Translations under genes and position numbers: made by a program | In this document: in pieces, positions 1-11,988 of the stretch | Layout: each line of letters starts with the position of its first letter | Position numbering within the stretch: the first letter of the stretch is position 1 | From: Gnetum montanum | Lineage: Eukaryota; Streptophyta; Gnetopsida; Gnetales; Gnetaceae | DNA length: 50,170 bases | Direction: 5' to 3' | Assembly: GCA_015680685.1 (NCBI GenBank) | Contig: MNCI01027018.1 | Coordinates: forward strand, 10,231-60,400 | Notes under the pieces: generated by a model | Seen by the model: the letters and a program-made list of their open reading frames with translations, nothing else | Database searches by the model: none | What the model was told of the DNA's origin: nothing

Positions 1-424
1 ACTCACATTAACTATTGAGTTTATTTGGAGGTATCTAGGCCTTGGTGTTGCTAGAGACTAGCAAGCACCTAAATCCTATTCGAGGACACTCGTTGGTGGT
101 CGCGTCCCAAACGGTCGCCAACAAGTACAATAGTGCTCGAATAAAGATCCGTACACTTAATGACTCCTACTATAGACACATGGGAAAATATTCTAACTTT
201 CAAATGAATAAAATGCAAGATTTTGGCTACTACAATGACTGGAATGCCTATAAAGATGACTGAGAACTTGTATTTATAGTTTTTGCTATAGTACTGCATC
301 GACGGGGCACCATAGACATAGCAAACGCTACATTGATGCAGCCCCATTGATAGGGAAACACTACATAAATAGGGCCCCATTGATAGGGGCCCATCGACGA
401 GGCCACATCAATGAGGGTCCATCA
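1..424 (-). repeat. Athila-like LTR, 3' LTR of the leftmost element, cut by window edge
   Basis: Read on the minus strand it starts with TGATGG near 424, has a TATAAATA box at 271-278, and then the R/U5 segment (about 125-180) shared with the other LTRs here, including the stretch that reads GCTCGAATAAAGATC on the plus strand. Its U3 differs from most other copies: instead of GATATC palindromes it has a degenerate tandem repeat around TCGATGGGGCC (about 300-424). The LTR at 5910-6731 has a similar U3, so the two probably belong to one element. The left end lies outside the window. Confidence 0.65.
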
Positions 425-1090
425 ATATGACACTTTGATGCTTCATTAGATGTACATTATTAAATTAGATCTAGTATCTAATGTTAACCACTAGGTGCCT
501 TCTTTCTTTGTGGTTGTTGCATACAAGTACTTTTTAATGTTAACTAGTTTGGCATATGACTTGCATGCTATATTATTCTACTTCTAAAGTCTCATATTTT
601 ATGCATGTAATTGCACCCCATGTCACTATACATATTGCATGAAAATCACTTCCTCTCAATTTTCAAAATTCATTTTCTGTAAGAATTTCCATGGAAAGAT
701 ATCTAATACCTAGCTTGGCATCAATGTAACTTAACCAAGCTCTTGCCATCATGCTGGAAAAGTCTCCTTTGTAGTGATAAACATGGATGATAGGAAATCT
801 CTTGGATATAAGCAACCACTAATGATGATGATAATGTCCTTCATCAATCCCAAGGAAATAGTGATGGACTAATCTGTAAGCCCTAACTTGATATTGTATA
901 TTTTAAGTGAAGGTAGGTTTCATGCCTTGTACATTTCTTATAAAATCAAATTGATCCCAAAACCTGAGTCTAGTAGTCCTTTACATGGTCTATTTCTTGT
1001 GATCTACAAATAAGTCAAGAAAAATCATGGACTAATTCTCTTTCTAGGAAGATTTCTTACATTTATCCAATCAATTACTACATGTGTTAA
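425..1090 (-). pseudogene. pol: Athila-like protease relic
   Basis: Reverse translation gives a broken aspartic protease colinear with the one at 34117-34600 of the central element. The active-site region reads LLDSGFGINLI (near 950), and the downstream segment contains ARAWLSYIDAKLGI (near 700), matching GRAWLSTIDAHLGI in the plus-strand copy. The homology then stops near 440, where the sequence passes directly into the 3' LTR. RT, RNase H and integrase are therefore deleted. Several frameshifts and stops are present. It keeps the catalytic Asp that the central element has lost. Confidence 0.6.
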
Positions 1091-1270
1091 CATGATAGTT
1101 TGTACATTTGAAGCTCTTTAGTTTAAAGATGGCTTGTTGGATATTCCACAGATAGTTTGAGTAGAATCCAAAGCCACAAATGCTTATGATGGTTTTTTTG
1201 GACTACTTGGCCTAAAGAATGACATTTTCTAAGGCTTGCACTCAAAACCACTTGAATTATCTTCCACCTA

Positions 1271-4200
1271 CAAGTTCACAACTTAGGTGACATTTCATTA
1301 TTAAGGTTATGAAGGTATCTCACCTTGCATTGGCAGTGCATGTGATAACGTTGTGAAGGCATGAGGTGGATGGTAAGAAGTATAGATGGAAGAAGATTTG
1401 GCTTGTGGAGTGATAGGTTTGCATTACTCAGGAGGATGATAATGATGGATAGATGCATGGGTAGTGGAGCCACTAGAAGATACAAATTATTGCACATAAT
1501 ATCCATATGGATCCATCTATCTATAGGGATAGTGTTGCCTTGGTGATGACACCCCCCATGATTGTGGGTTATGCCATTTTTAGTAGTAGTTCTAAGGTTG
1601 AGATGGCCTCCTACTTGATCGATACTACAATTGGTGAAATGGTTACCTATAATTGCTTTGAGAATAAGGCAACCTACTAGGTTTTTACCTTTTGACAATC
1701 TTTGGATTCAAGGCATAAACCTCATACTCTTGTAAGTATGACATTATTAGGAAATAGTTTTTTAGATGTTTTTACTTACAAATGTCACAACCATTATCAT
1801 CTGATTCTAACTCTTAAACCTCTTTAACTATAGTAGCTTTTTCCTTCTAATGATGGTAGTCCTTTCTTATGTCTTTCTTTTTTCTTCTATCCTTATCTTT
1901 TGCCCCTTACAATTCTAGCATTTTCTCTAAAATATTTAATGCATTTTAAAAATATTCACCCATAGAGTCCCACATTTTATAAATTATGGTTGATATTTTA
2001 GTAACAAATTTTTGAATCAATAACACCTTTCTATGGACTACCTCCTCTAGCACTACTCTTTCATCTAGTTTACAAAGACTAACCTTCTTTTTGCAAATGT
2101 AGGGATCTTTATTGTACTCCTTTACACATTTTCTTATCTTTAGTTTTTCCTCTTCCTTTACTACTTGATCAACAAGCCTTTGAATCCTATGAGTTGTCAT
2201 CTCTAATAGTCTCCCTTGGCTATAGACCCCAAGAGTTTCCCTAGTTTTTTTTTGGAGTCCATCTATGATATGGTGAAAGTGCTTCCTTTGAAAGAAGTCG
2301 TGGCTTGAACATTTATGAAGTAGATAATAGTACCTACCCTAGGCTACATAAGGTATCCATGATTTATTTATCTCCACCATTGAATTTGTTTTCTTAAATT
2401 AAACATCCAAGAGTATGTTTGGTACTTGTTCACACGCAATCCGATCGAACTCCGAGGATTAAGTGCTTATGCGCCTATGCAAAACAAGGATGAGTTATGC
2501 AATCATTATCTTCCCAAGATTACTTATAAGGCACAATTGTATGGTTAAGTAAACTTGAGGTGTATGATTTTTATGTTTTTCTTTTATATTTCTACCTTGG
2601 TCTCCTAAGTGTGTGCAATGAAAAGATTTAATTAACTAATGGATTTTGTAACTCTAATGTGAATCAAATCCTAACACTAGCATCCGTTCCCACTCTCTGG
2701 ACACATCTTGAACCAATGTAACACTACTGGAATTACCAAACACTAGTCGTTACTGGGTTACCAAGTGTTCCATGTATGCTCAAAGTGGTCATGTTGAGTG
2801 TGTTAATTCATTAATAATTGATAATTAATAATTCTATGGAAATAGCATTAATTAACTACTGGAAGCATCAAATAATAATGAATAACATTAAATGCAATAA
2901 TTAAGCTATTCTAAATGTTGCAAGGTTTATGACAAAGTTTATCTTTATTTCCAAATACAAGGTGTGCTCAAGTACACAATGCTCGAATAAAGATCCATTC
3001 ACTCTATGACTCCTATTGTGGGAACTCAAAAATAATTCTAACTCTGGAATAGAAAAACTACAAGAGTTCGGCTAAGGGGCTAAAAAAACTACCACCTAGA
3101 CCAAGTGCCCCTATCTCTTATTTATAGCCAATGAGACAGGCTTCGACATCGCGTGTCCAATGTCGCTTGGTCCATCTGATATTGCATATCCGATATCAAG
3201 GGTCCGATATCATGAGTTCAATATCGGGTCGCTTATTTGGTGACTCATCACTTGTTGTTAAACAGCTCTAACATCATACTCCATATATTGATGGATTTTA
3301 GTTCCAAGGAGTAATACCAACTTTTAGCTCCTTTAATGACTATCCTAGGGAAGAGCTTTAATTATTTCCAATTATTTTCAATGTTTTGCAAAGTATAGGC
3401 ATCATCGAGACTTGCAAGTGATGTTAAGGATCGATATTATAGCTTCCTTTGAACTTAGAAATATTTTTAGTCATTTGATCTAATTATTCCTCTAGTGCCT
3501 GGTGGAAATATTAACTACCTCCCAAATGTTGATCATACTTCTTGTAGCAAGCAATGGTTCATCATATGCATCATGTCCTTCATGATTCCTGTCATGGACA
3601 TGCATTCTTTGGTGTTATCGACAATGCCTTCTTTCCTAATGGTGTTTTCCCTCTTCTTGCTCTTGTCTACATTCTCTCCTCCCATCTCTATAATGGGATC
3701 TTCTATAATCTTTTCCTTATCTATGATCATTTAGCATTTGGCCATAATTGCATTCACCCTTATAAAATCTTGACAATGAAGATAAGAATAAGGATGAAAA
3801 GCTAGAAGAGTTACATTGACTTGCTCTCCTTCTTTAGTCCCTTTGTTAGTCTATTGATTTTTCGTTAGAAGTCCCTAGCCTTAAAATCCCCCTAGTTCTA
3901 TGTCAAACTCTTCTCTTGTCTTGGTTCCTTTCTAATGTAGAATGCAACCATTGATGGATTACTTCATCTCCACTAAAGGGAGAAGGATATTGATGTTGAG
4001 ACTTGCCTAATGGATAATCAATGTTTTCCTTTTCCAACTATGATTTTCCTTTAGAAGCTTCATAGTGTGCCTCCAGGAATTTATCTTTTTGGAGTTGGAC
4101 CTCTGTTGGTTAATAGTTCTTGGATATATGATTGGTCACCTTGTAATTTTGGGCTACTGCTTCAAGCACCAACTTTAACAAAGATAACATTAACAATAAT

Positions 4201-4500
4201 GATATTGCATGATCAGGTAGCAACACCATGTTGTCCTCCAAGTCTCTCTATCATAGTTGTTCATCCTAGTGAAGGATGAAGGTGAAGTCTAGACAATAAG
4301 GTTTCATATGAGTGTAGACAATTTTAATCTATTAGGGTACACCATTTACATTCTTTCTTGTGCTACACATGATCTTGTGAAGTCATCCACAAGTTGGGAA
4401 TCAACCCTAAAGAGGATATCTTTTCTGTTGTTTATGTATGCTTTAAATAAAATAGTCATTGTGGACCTACAACAATTCTTGTATAATTTTAGCTCTCTAA
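1271..4500 (-). pseudogene. gag: Athila-like gag relic, split by a solo LTR
   Basis: Gag (the structural protein of the retrotransposon particle) in minus orientation, colinear with gag at 48243-50170. The N-terminal part lies at about 4500-3256; it includes the shared in-frame TAG followed by GATGAACAA (4266-4268), the charged region and the LELFN motif at 3256. The C-terminal part resumes at 2424 with KYQTY and continues through the region matching HIMDGL (near 2270), MWDS (near 1960) and the His/Asn-rich HNHGGCHH segment (near 1550). The break coincides with the solo LTR at 2430-3250. Many stops and frameshifts; not functional. Confidence 0.65.
2430..3250 (-). mobile_element. Solo Athila-like LTR inserted in gag
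   Basis: An LTR in minus orientation starting TGATGAG at 3250, with GATATC-type U3 repeats (3140-3240), TATAAATA at 3119-3126 and the conserved R/U5 block (2930-3030). It is flanked by a 5-bp direct repeat, CTTGT at 2425-2429 and 3251-3255. Gag coding sequence reads across the empty site (LELFN then KYQTY), so this is a separate insertion, later reduced to one LTR. Compared with other copies it lacks roughly 60 bp at its 3' end. Confidence 0.75.
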
Positions 4501-4509
4501 AACACTAAC

Positions 4510-5890
4510 ATTATAATTTGAGGATTTCAATGTCGATCTAAGGTAGCAAGAAGTCTGGTATTAATATTACGTGCAACGTTGCCAGATTTAGTAGGTGATC
4601 CTTCAAGTAACTTCTCTGTCTTTCTACGAATTGCCTAATGATTTATATGAAATCTATTACTCAGGAAATTTCTAGAAGGATGTTTTCATAAAATTTCTAG
4701 GTTATTTACCTCATTCCTCAAATTTTTAAAATTATTTAAATTTGGTTTGGAAAGGTCAAGGTTTGGATGTTGTCCATGCATGTTATTTGTTGAACTCCTT
4801 TTTGCTAGTAGAATTTGTTGCTTCAACAATAGTTTTTAAGGCCCTTGATATTAGCATTTTTAATTTCCATCATGCTTTATTGATTATTTAAAAGTGCACT
4901 TGATCTTTTAATCCAGCATCTCCTAAATTTCAAAAGGTTTCTTATTTTTTTGATTTTTTCATTAATTTTTGAAAAATTTAAAAGGGATATTTTTTCTCAT
5001 ATTAAGCTAATCAAATATTTTGAAACCCTCATTATAGCCAATGGTTTTCATAGAAATCAATATATGATTAAAGTGGATCTTGATTTTCATAAAATTATGC
5101 ACAAAAAGGTTTTTTATTACACTCTTCCAAAGTCATATTACTATTGTCATCGAGAGAGTCACATGTTTGATTCATGTCTTTTTATGTTGTAAAAAGTTAT
5201 AATGCAAGCACATTAGCAACAAGCTACTATAAATACTACTAAGGTTTCTTCTGCAAATGTTATAGATCTTACTAAGGTTTTTTCTACAAATGCTGCAAAT
5301 TCTAGAATGATTTCTTTTGTTGATGTTTCAATAGTTAGCCAACTCCTTTCTTTTACTGTTACTCAAGAAAATGTAGCTTCAAGGAAGATTATGATGAAAT
5401 CAGTTTTAAAAAATTCTTCAATAAATAAGGGGAAACAAATATATGTTCCTTAGATTTCACATAATCTTATTATTAATTTAGATGATTTTCAACTAGTTCT
5501 TCATAATAAAACATATTGAGGAAGTCTATATATTAGCAATTACATGTCGAATCTTCAAAATCAATAACATGTTCAAGATATTTTAACTAATAATTCATTT
5601 ATAGCTATTGGTCAAGATATGGAAACAATATATTTTGATAATGTTGATTCTATTGACAAGGCAATGGCTTCCTCCCCTCCACCCAATGTTAATCTTCTCA
5701 TAGACTATCTAATTTCCTACCCCAGATGGAAGGTTTTTCAAGATTGGTTATAAGGATGAAAATCTAAAAAGACATCCCCAAAACAATTAGCCATTTTCTT
5801 TTTATTGATTTGAATTTTCTCCTTGTTGTACCTTTGCTTTTGTACTATGGATTTTTGGGTCCAACATCCCTCTAAAACACTAGTATAAAG
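4510..5890 (+). pseudogene. L1-like LINE ORF1 relic
   Basis: This sits between the PBS (5893-5909) and the gag start of the minus-strand element, where intact copies have only about 140 bp, so it is probably an insertion. An open segment at 4950-5192 ends in a zinc-knuckle remnant: CHRESHMFDSC keeps the C-x4-H-x4-C part while the first Cys is replaced by Tyr. Position and surrounding pattern resemble the nucleic-acid-binding ORF1 protein of plant L1 LINEs. The low-complexity tail ends near 5760. A part at 4585-4715 recurs at 45828-45956. Boundaries are approximate and no RT is visible. Confidence 0.45.
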
Positions 5891-5892
5891 TT

Positions 5893-5909
5893 TCCATCAA
5901 TGACACCAG
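5893..5909 (-). other. Degenerate primer binding site
   Basis: On the minus strand, directly after the LTR end, the sequence CTGGTGTCATTGATGGA aligns with the PBS of the young element (TGGTGCCATTGCCGGGG at 48104). The plant tRNA-Asp-type PBS is recognisable only through that comparison. It shows that the LTR at 5910-6731 is a 5' LTR with its internal region to the left. Confidence 0.5.
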
Positions 5910-6731
5910 TGATGAGTGGTAGAGTAAACCCTATTTCCAACCATATAGATCGCAAATGTTTGTGTGCAATTTAGTCGAATTCTGTGGACTAACTAGCGAG
6001 ATGCCTTAGATACCTAAATGTAGAATCCTTGATCATTGTCTTTCCAATCACACTTGTGTTGGTTCACTTAGTATGGTTAAGTATGATTGATGCACATGAT
6101 GTTTATTTATTATCTTAATACTATTAAAAAGATTAAAATGTCAAAATATTAAGCTAGTTAATCTAACTATGGAAGAATAATCTAAACTAGACTAGCATAG
6201 AGAATTTATTTTCTACTTTCCATACACATCCCGAACACATACTAGCATTGTTGGGTTGCTAAGTATTCATGACTAGGCGTACTAAGTGTTCACCACTAGG
6301 ATTATCAAATGCTGGTATGTTACGCTCAAAGTGGTTATGCTCATGCATGTATGTTTAAGTGAAAAATAATAAAATAATTAACTAATAACATGGAAAAATA
6401 AACAAACATTTATGAGAAAGTGCTAAAAAGTAAATCATAGTACTAATCTAAGTGCTACAATGGAGAAAACATATCTTGATTTTATTATAATAAATGTGCC
6501 CAAGTACATAGTACACTCAAATAAAACTCTATATAACTTGCTTAATTCATACTATGGGTACTTAGAGGGAAAAATATTCTAATTTTTCTAAAAGAAAACT
6601 ATAAAATTCTTCCTATAGAATGATTGAAAGATGTCATAACTATGATAGATGTATGCATATAGGCAAAAGACAAAATAGCATCAACGCATCATAGGATGCG
6701 GCAACACATACATGTCAATGAGGCTATGTTA
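5910..6731 (-). repeat. Athila-like 5' LTR, degenerate
   Basis: Starts TGATGAG at 5910 on the plus strand, which is the LTR 3' end read on minus. It keeps the order of blocks found in the other LTRs: conserved gene-proximal end, central part near 6250-6350, and the R region with a degenerate form of the GCTCGAATAAAGATC block near 6510-6530. The U3 (about 6670-6731) has GCATCA/ATGCGG-type repeats as in the LTR at 1-424. The right end is estimated by alignment to that copy. Strongly diverged. Confidence 0.55.
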
Positions 6732-7640
6732 ACATAGCTAACTAACTTACATTTTATTAATATAAATCAATTCATATGCTTGTTTAGAAATACTTGTAAA
6801 TAGAACTCTTAAAGCCATATCAATTTTTTCGCTTTTCTAGTCATCATCAAGCTTAAAATTCAGATTGGAAACTACATGTCACAATCAACTTGCAAGCAAA
6901 TTTATTCTTATTTTTTGTACACAAGTTTTGTAATTCTTCATTGTAGGCTTCTGTGTATTTATTACAACCATTTCATTCACCAAAGAACTTAGAAAGTTCT
7001 TATCTTCCTCCTTTAATGACTTATTAGGCAAAGAATTTTTAAAGTCACCTATATTCTCATCTTTCTTCTTCTTCATGGAGTCCCTTTCTTGGTCTTGCTT
7101 TTTACCTTTCCCTTGCTCAAATACCATGTTAAATTTTACTCAAATTAAGAAGGTAAAAGCAAAAAAGGTTTCATAAGAATTGATAATTCAAAATACTCAA
7201 TTTATTGAAACTACAATTTACAACTTGCAAATCTTTAGGTCATGTATACTGAAAACAAGTTTTTAGACCTTTTGATCAAAACAAGTTGTTACATACATGT
7301 TACCTATACTTCTTCTTTTTCTTCTTCACATTACATAATTACAACTTAACGCTAACTAGACTTTAGCTTAACAAAAATTCATAACTCTAACACAAACCGA
7401 TACAACTTAACATAACTAGGTTTACAAATTTGTAAGAATACAATTATTACAAATTATATTTCATAAATTAGTATTTCATTATGACTTAACTTGATTATGA
7501 ACAAACTTTAATGATTTAAGAATCAACTTAATAGACTCCTCATCCACTTAAGACTTTTGTGGAGTGGAAACTTAACTCATTTAAATTATTATGAGTTAAC
7601 ACAATGGATAAATTGATCTCTAACATTCCTCTATCATATA
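6732..7640. other. AT-rich stretch, unassigned
   Basis: No gene recognised. The only open segment is a minus-strand Lys-rich 80-codon frame (6885-7127) with no known motif. The part at 7300-7450 is rich in AACTTAAC-like words, which suggests an old repeat that I cannot classify. Confidence 0.4.
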
Positions 7641-9553
7641 GAATACCACTAGCCTATCTTCATTTTGACCATCTTGCCTCAATTATATTTCTTATATCTT
7701 TATCAATTTCATCCTCTAATTGAAGTATTAATCCTAGGTGGCAAAACTATTTGTAATGAAGAACTTTTGGCCTTGAATTATCACTTTTAGTTCACCAGTA
7801 TTTATGTTGTTATTGAAATTGAATTTCATATATTTTGTCTTACCTCTACTAAATTTTAAACCTTTTAATTCTAAAGCATTACTCCACTTTTTAATTTTAG
7901 AAGTAATATTTTCTAGATTTGTATCCACCAATACAATATCATCTACAAGTAGCATACACTAAGGGATTTCATTCTATAGTTCCTTTTTAATTCATTCATA
8001 ATAATGGAAAATGAGTATTGGTCAAGTACAAACCCTTGATGTAGACTTATTGTGAATAGGAAATTACATGAGGTTCCACAAGCTATTTTAATTTTAGTGG
8101 TAGCTCCTTCATACATGTCTTAAATCACTTTAATATATTTGTCAAGGACATTTTGTGTTAATAAGGCACTTTGTCATATGTTTCTTCCAAATTAAGGAAA
8201 ATCATATGTAGATTTATTCATTGTTGTCTAAATTTCTCCATTAACTATTATATCAAAAAAATAACCTCTATAGTATATCTCCTTGGGATAAATCTAAATT
8301 AATATTCTAATATTATTTATTTAAGTCTAAGAAGTTGCTCTATGACTTTCTCTCACATCTTCATAGTATGGCTAATTAGTTTGATCCCTCTATAGTTTGC
8401 ACAATTTTGCATATCTCCATTATTTTTGTAGATGCGAACAATAATGTTTTCTCCATTTGGTCAACATTTCTTCATCCTTTAAATTTTTTTTATATAATTA
8501 TGTCAGCCATGAAACTTCTGTATCTTCCAATGCTTTCTAAGCTTCTATGAGAATATTATCTAGTCCAACAACTTTTCCATTTTTCATCTTTAATAAGGTT
8601 ATCTTCACCTCGAAGAAGGAAAATTTATTAACTAAATCAAAATTTGATTCTTCTTCTTAGATGTCTCTTCTTAGAAATTCTTCATTTAATAATTTTTAAA
8701 GTAATTTTTCCACCTATACAAAATTTCATTATCTCTAACCAAAATTTTATCATCTACCTCCTTGATGCATTTGACATTATCAATATCCTTACATTTCTTG
8801 TTTCTGACTTTTGTCAATTTGTAAATAAATTTTTCCCTTTTCTTTATTTCTAATTTCATAGAAGTCATTCAAGGCCTTATGTTTGGCTTTGGCTACTACT
8901 ACTTTTGCATCCTTTTTATCATTTTATACATCAACCTTTTTTTATTTTCACTTCGTTGGCATTCATTAAAACATTCTTTATTATTTTGAATAGAATGTTC
9001 CACTTCATCAACATATCTCATTTGGGATGTCCTTTTTTTTAACCTTTTGTTTGATCCAAAGTGTTTTTTTCCAATTCTTTCAATGCAATTTTCCATTTAA
9101 TCCCAAAATAAATTTACAATGTTATCCCAATTCTAAGTGCCTTATTGAAGCAATTGTTCTCTAAATAAGAGGATGTTGTCTTCCTTCAAGTTCCACCATT
9201 TTATGTATTTAGTCCCTTTTCTCATGCTACCTTTGAAGCTCTATATAAATAAGTCTATGACCATTAGTTGATGTTGAGTTGTAAGGATCTCTCTAGGTAT
9301 GACCTTGTAGTCTTTGCACATGACCCAATCTCTTTTGCACAAGAAGACGTAATCAATTTTTGTTCTATCCATATCACTCTTATAAGTAATGAAATGTTTT
9401 GTCCTCTTCTGGAATTAAGTATTTGCAATTGCAAGGTTAAAAGTACTTGCAAATTGCAATAGTGAATCTCCCATATCATTACACTTTCTAAATTCATGTC
9501 CTTCATTTATCTTGTCATATCTCCTTGTCATAGATCCAACATGATAATTAACT
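7641..9553 (-). pseudogene. RTE-type LINE relic, copy 1 (endonuclease end and reverse transcriptase)
   Basis: The minus strand encodes fragments of the plant RTE LINE polyprotein in order. The end of the endonuclease domain lies at about 9553-9264 (NEGHEF and KIDYV-type segments, frameshifted). The linker between endonuclease and RT follows (9096-8899 and 8868-8686, with DDKILV and RWKNYF). The RT catalytic motif LLVDDIVLVD is at 7955-7925, followed by a region matching SRGKTKYM. The paired Asp residues of the catalytic centre are still present, but many frameshifts and stops separate the fragments. The 5' part of the element is missing and the break joins psbA-like DNA. It overlaps copy 2 across 7641-8140. 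Confidence 0.7.
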
Positions 9554-9890
9554 CCTAAGTACCACTATTGTATAACCTTTCATCTACTAATGATGCTTCC
9601 CAAATTGGATAAAAGTGTAAGCTAATAACTGTAGAATTAGACATAATAGCACCAAAGGTTATATTATTTCTATAAAGAAAAGAACCAACAGTAGGTTCAC
9701 AATGATTATCAATATCTACAAGTGAAGCCACAATAAAACAAATGATAAAAATAGAAGTTTTAGTTAATAGAGTCAAAATTATTAGGGCACTAAACCATCC
9801 AATATACAGGTATTCTTAGTACTAGTGATCGAATTACAAAAACAACCCCAAACACTTATGCTTGGGCTTTAGCTTTTAGTATGGCACTTC
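9550..9890 (-). pseudogene. psbA: Relic of plastid psbA (photosystem II D1 protein), codons about 3-115
   Basis: The minus strand from about 9890 to 9550 is colinear with the N-terminal third of D1, the photosystem II reaction-centre protein normally encoded in the chloroplast. Recognisable blocks are SVWGCFCN (near 9855), YIGWF (near 9810), a 73-codon open segment 9776-9555 containing [12 protein letters not shown] and HFYPIWEAS, and DERLYN near the end. There is a one-base deletion near 9815 and many amino-acid changes, so it is an old, non-functional nuclear copy (NUPT). Its downstream end fuses with no gap to the RTE LINE relic. No psbA promoter sequence is visible upstream. Confidence 0.8.
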
Positions 9891-10020
9891 TCGTACTCCA
9901 TGAACAAGGGGTTTAAGGTTAGATCCATGTAGTATTGGGACACATCATGACTCTTTCAAAGATTTTCATGGCTTATGTGTGTGTTAGTGCTCTCTTGGAA
10001 TCATGTAAATGATCTTGTTA
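9891..10020. other. Short spacer, nothing recognised
   Basis: Between the psbA relic and the 3' tail of the second RTE copy. No motif or open frame of note. Confidence 0.4.
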
Positions 10021-11012
10021 ATACTATTCATCATCATCATCTTAGCCCTATCCCAACAAAATGGAGTCAACTACATGAGTTATTTTTTACCCTTCACCTC
10101 TATGAAGAGCTAGATCTTTATTTATTTACAATTTCTTCAAATCATCTTCAATCATTTTTACCTATGTCTTTTTTGGTCTTCCATTCAATGGCTTTCCTAA
10201 AATAGTGATGTCGCAACCTTTGTTTATAAGCTCATTGTATGATCTTCTTTATATATGTTCAAACCATTTAAGCTATTATTCTTGTAGCTTATTTGAAATA
10301 GAAGCTATTCTAAGTCTACCCCTCATGTCTATATTATGTAGTTTATCTCTTCTAGTAACATTCAACATCCATCAAAGCATTCATGTTTTCGCCATGTTGA
10401 TTTGTTATTCATGTCTCTTTTGTATAGCTCAATATTCAACACCATATAAGATAGCTGGCTTGATTAATATTCTGTAAAATTTTCCCTTCAATATTATTGG
10501 TATTTTTATCACATAAAACACCACTACGATGTCTCCATTTTGACCATTCCACCTCAATCCTATTTCTTATATCTTTATCAATTTCACCATCTGATTGGAG
10601 GATTGATCCTAGATAGTAGAACTATTTGCAATGATGGATTTTTTTCCTTGAATTGTTACTTCTATTTCACCACTATTTATGTTATTATTAAAATTTCATT
10701 CTTTATATTATGTCTTACTTCTACTAATTTTTAAGCCTATTATTTCTAGTGCATGTCTCCACTTCTTCATTTTAGAAGAAATATTTTCTCAAACTATATC
10801 CACCAATATAATATCATCTAAAAATAGCATCCACTAAGGGATTTCATCTTGTATTTCCTTTGATAATTCATACATAATAATAATAAATAAGTACAAACTA
10901 AACATAGAACCTTGATGTAAACCTACTATGATTAGAAAATCGAATATCCCACAAGTGCTAATTTTAGTGGTAGCTCCTTCTTACATCTCTTGAATCACTT
11001 TAACATATTTAT
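10021..11012 (-). pseudogene. RTE-type LINE relic, copy 2, 3' part; interrupted by the Athila-like element
   Basis: The minus strand covers the RT C-terminal half and the 3' end of the same RTE family. At 10505-11012 it is clearly homologous to copy 1 (7641-8140). It ends at about 10043-10028 in a short GAT/ATG trinucleotide tail preceded by GACTCCATTTTGTTGGGA, typical of plant RTE 3' ends. The Athila-like LTR begins at 11013. The interrupted sequence resumes after the second LTR, at 40208. Stops and frameshifts throughout. Confidence 0.7.
11008..11012. repeat. Target-site duplication TTTAT, left
   Basis: TTTAT immediately before the 5' LTR of the central Athila-like element; the same five bases follow its 3' LTR at 40203-40207. 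Removing the element restores continuous RTE sequence. Confidence 0.85.
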
Positions 11013-11843
11013 TGATGAGCCACAATATCGTGTACATGATATCAGGGCTACGATATCAGATCCTGCCATGCGATATTGGACATTCAATATCAGGACTTGT
11101 CTTGTTGCCTATAAATAAGAGGCGGGTGCACTTGGTTTGGTAGTTAGTTCTTAGTCCCTTACCTAAACTCTTGCAGTTTCTCCCTCTCAGAGTTAGAATT
11201 ATTTCTGAGTGCCCGCAGTAGGAGTCATAAAGTGAATGGATCTTTATTCGAGCATTGTCTACCTGAGCACACCTTGTGTCCAAAAATAAAGATGAACTTT
11301 GTGATAAACCTTGCAGCATTCAGAATAGCTTATCTCTCACCCTTAATGCTATTTACAATTCTTTAATGCTTTCATTAGTTAATTAATATTACTTTTATTG
11401 ATTCGTTAATTTTTACAAGTAAGAACACTCAGTACGACCACTTTGAGCATGCGTGGAACACTTGGTAACCCAGTAACGATAAGCATTTGGTAATCCCAGG
11501 AGTGTTACACTGGTTCAAGATGTGTATGGAAAGTGGGAGTGAATGCTAGTGTTAGGACTAGTTAGGACATAGCTGATTAGTTAATTTAAATTAGTTATTC
11601 AATTAATTCACTTCTTCCCTCTTTAGCACCAGGACATAAAACATAAAAAGCATAAAAATCATATACCTTAAGTTTACTTAACTATACAATCATGCCATAC
11701 GAGTAAGCTTGGGAAGACAACGATCGCATAACCCATCCTTGTTTTGTCAAGGTGCATAAGCACTTAGTCCTTGGAGTTCAAGCAGATCACGTGTAATGCT
11801 CATATTCATATGGTTGAGCGTAGGGTTACCTCACCACTCATCA
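11013..11843 (+). repeat. 5' LTR of the central Athila-like element
   Basis: TGATGAG at 11013 to TCATCA at 11843. The U3 contains decayed GATATC palindromes (11022-11095) followed by TATAAATA at 11110-11117. Relative to the 3' LTR nearly all differences seen by eye are C/T or G/A transitions, many in CG positions. Confidence 0.85.
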
Positions 11844-11844
11844 T

Positions 11845-11861
11845 TAGCACTGTTGCCAAGG
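11845..11861 (+). other. Primer binding site (tRNA-Asp type), decayed
   Basis: TAGCACTGTTGCCAAGG one base after the LTR. It aligns with the PBS of the young element at 48104-48120. Five positions differ from the expected tRNA-Asp complement (TGGCGCCGTTGCCGGGG, from general knowledge of plant elements), all as transitions. Confidence 0.6.
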
Positions 11862-11988
11862 ACTTTGTTGTTTGTGCGCTAATTAGAACTTAGGAATTTT
11901 CCCATCGTTGGAACAAATCCTTAGGGTTGGTTATTTTAAAATTATTAGAAAAGAGAAAAGAAAAGTGTTGCACACTAAAGAATTAATC

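Noticed and set aside
9555-9776. Functional photosystem gene or bacterial contamination
   Set aside because: The psbA segment is short, has many replacements and a frameshift upstream, and is embedded between LINE relics; it is an old nuclear copy.
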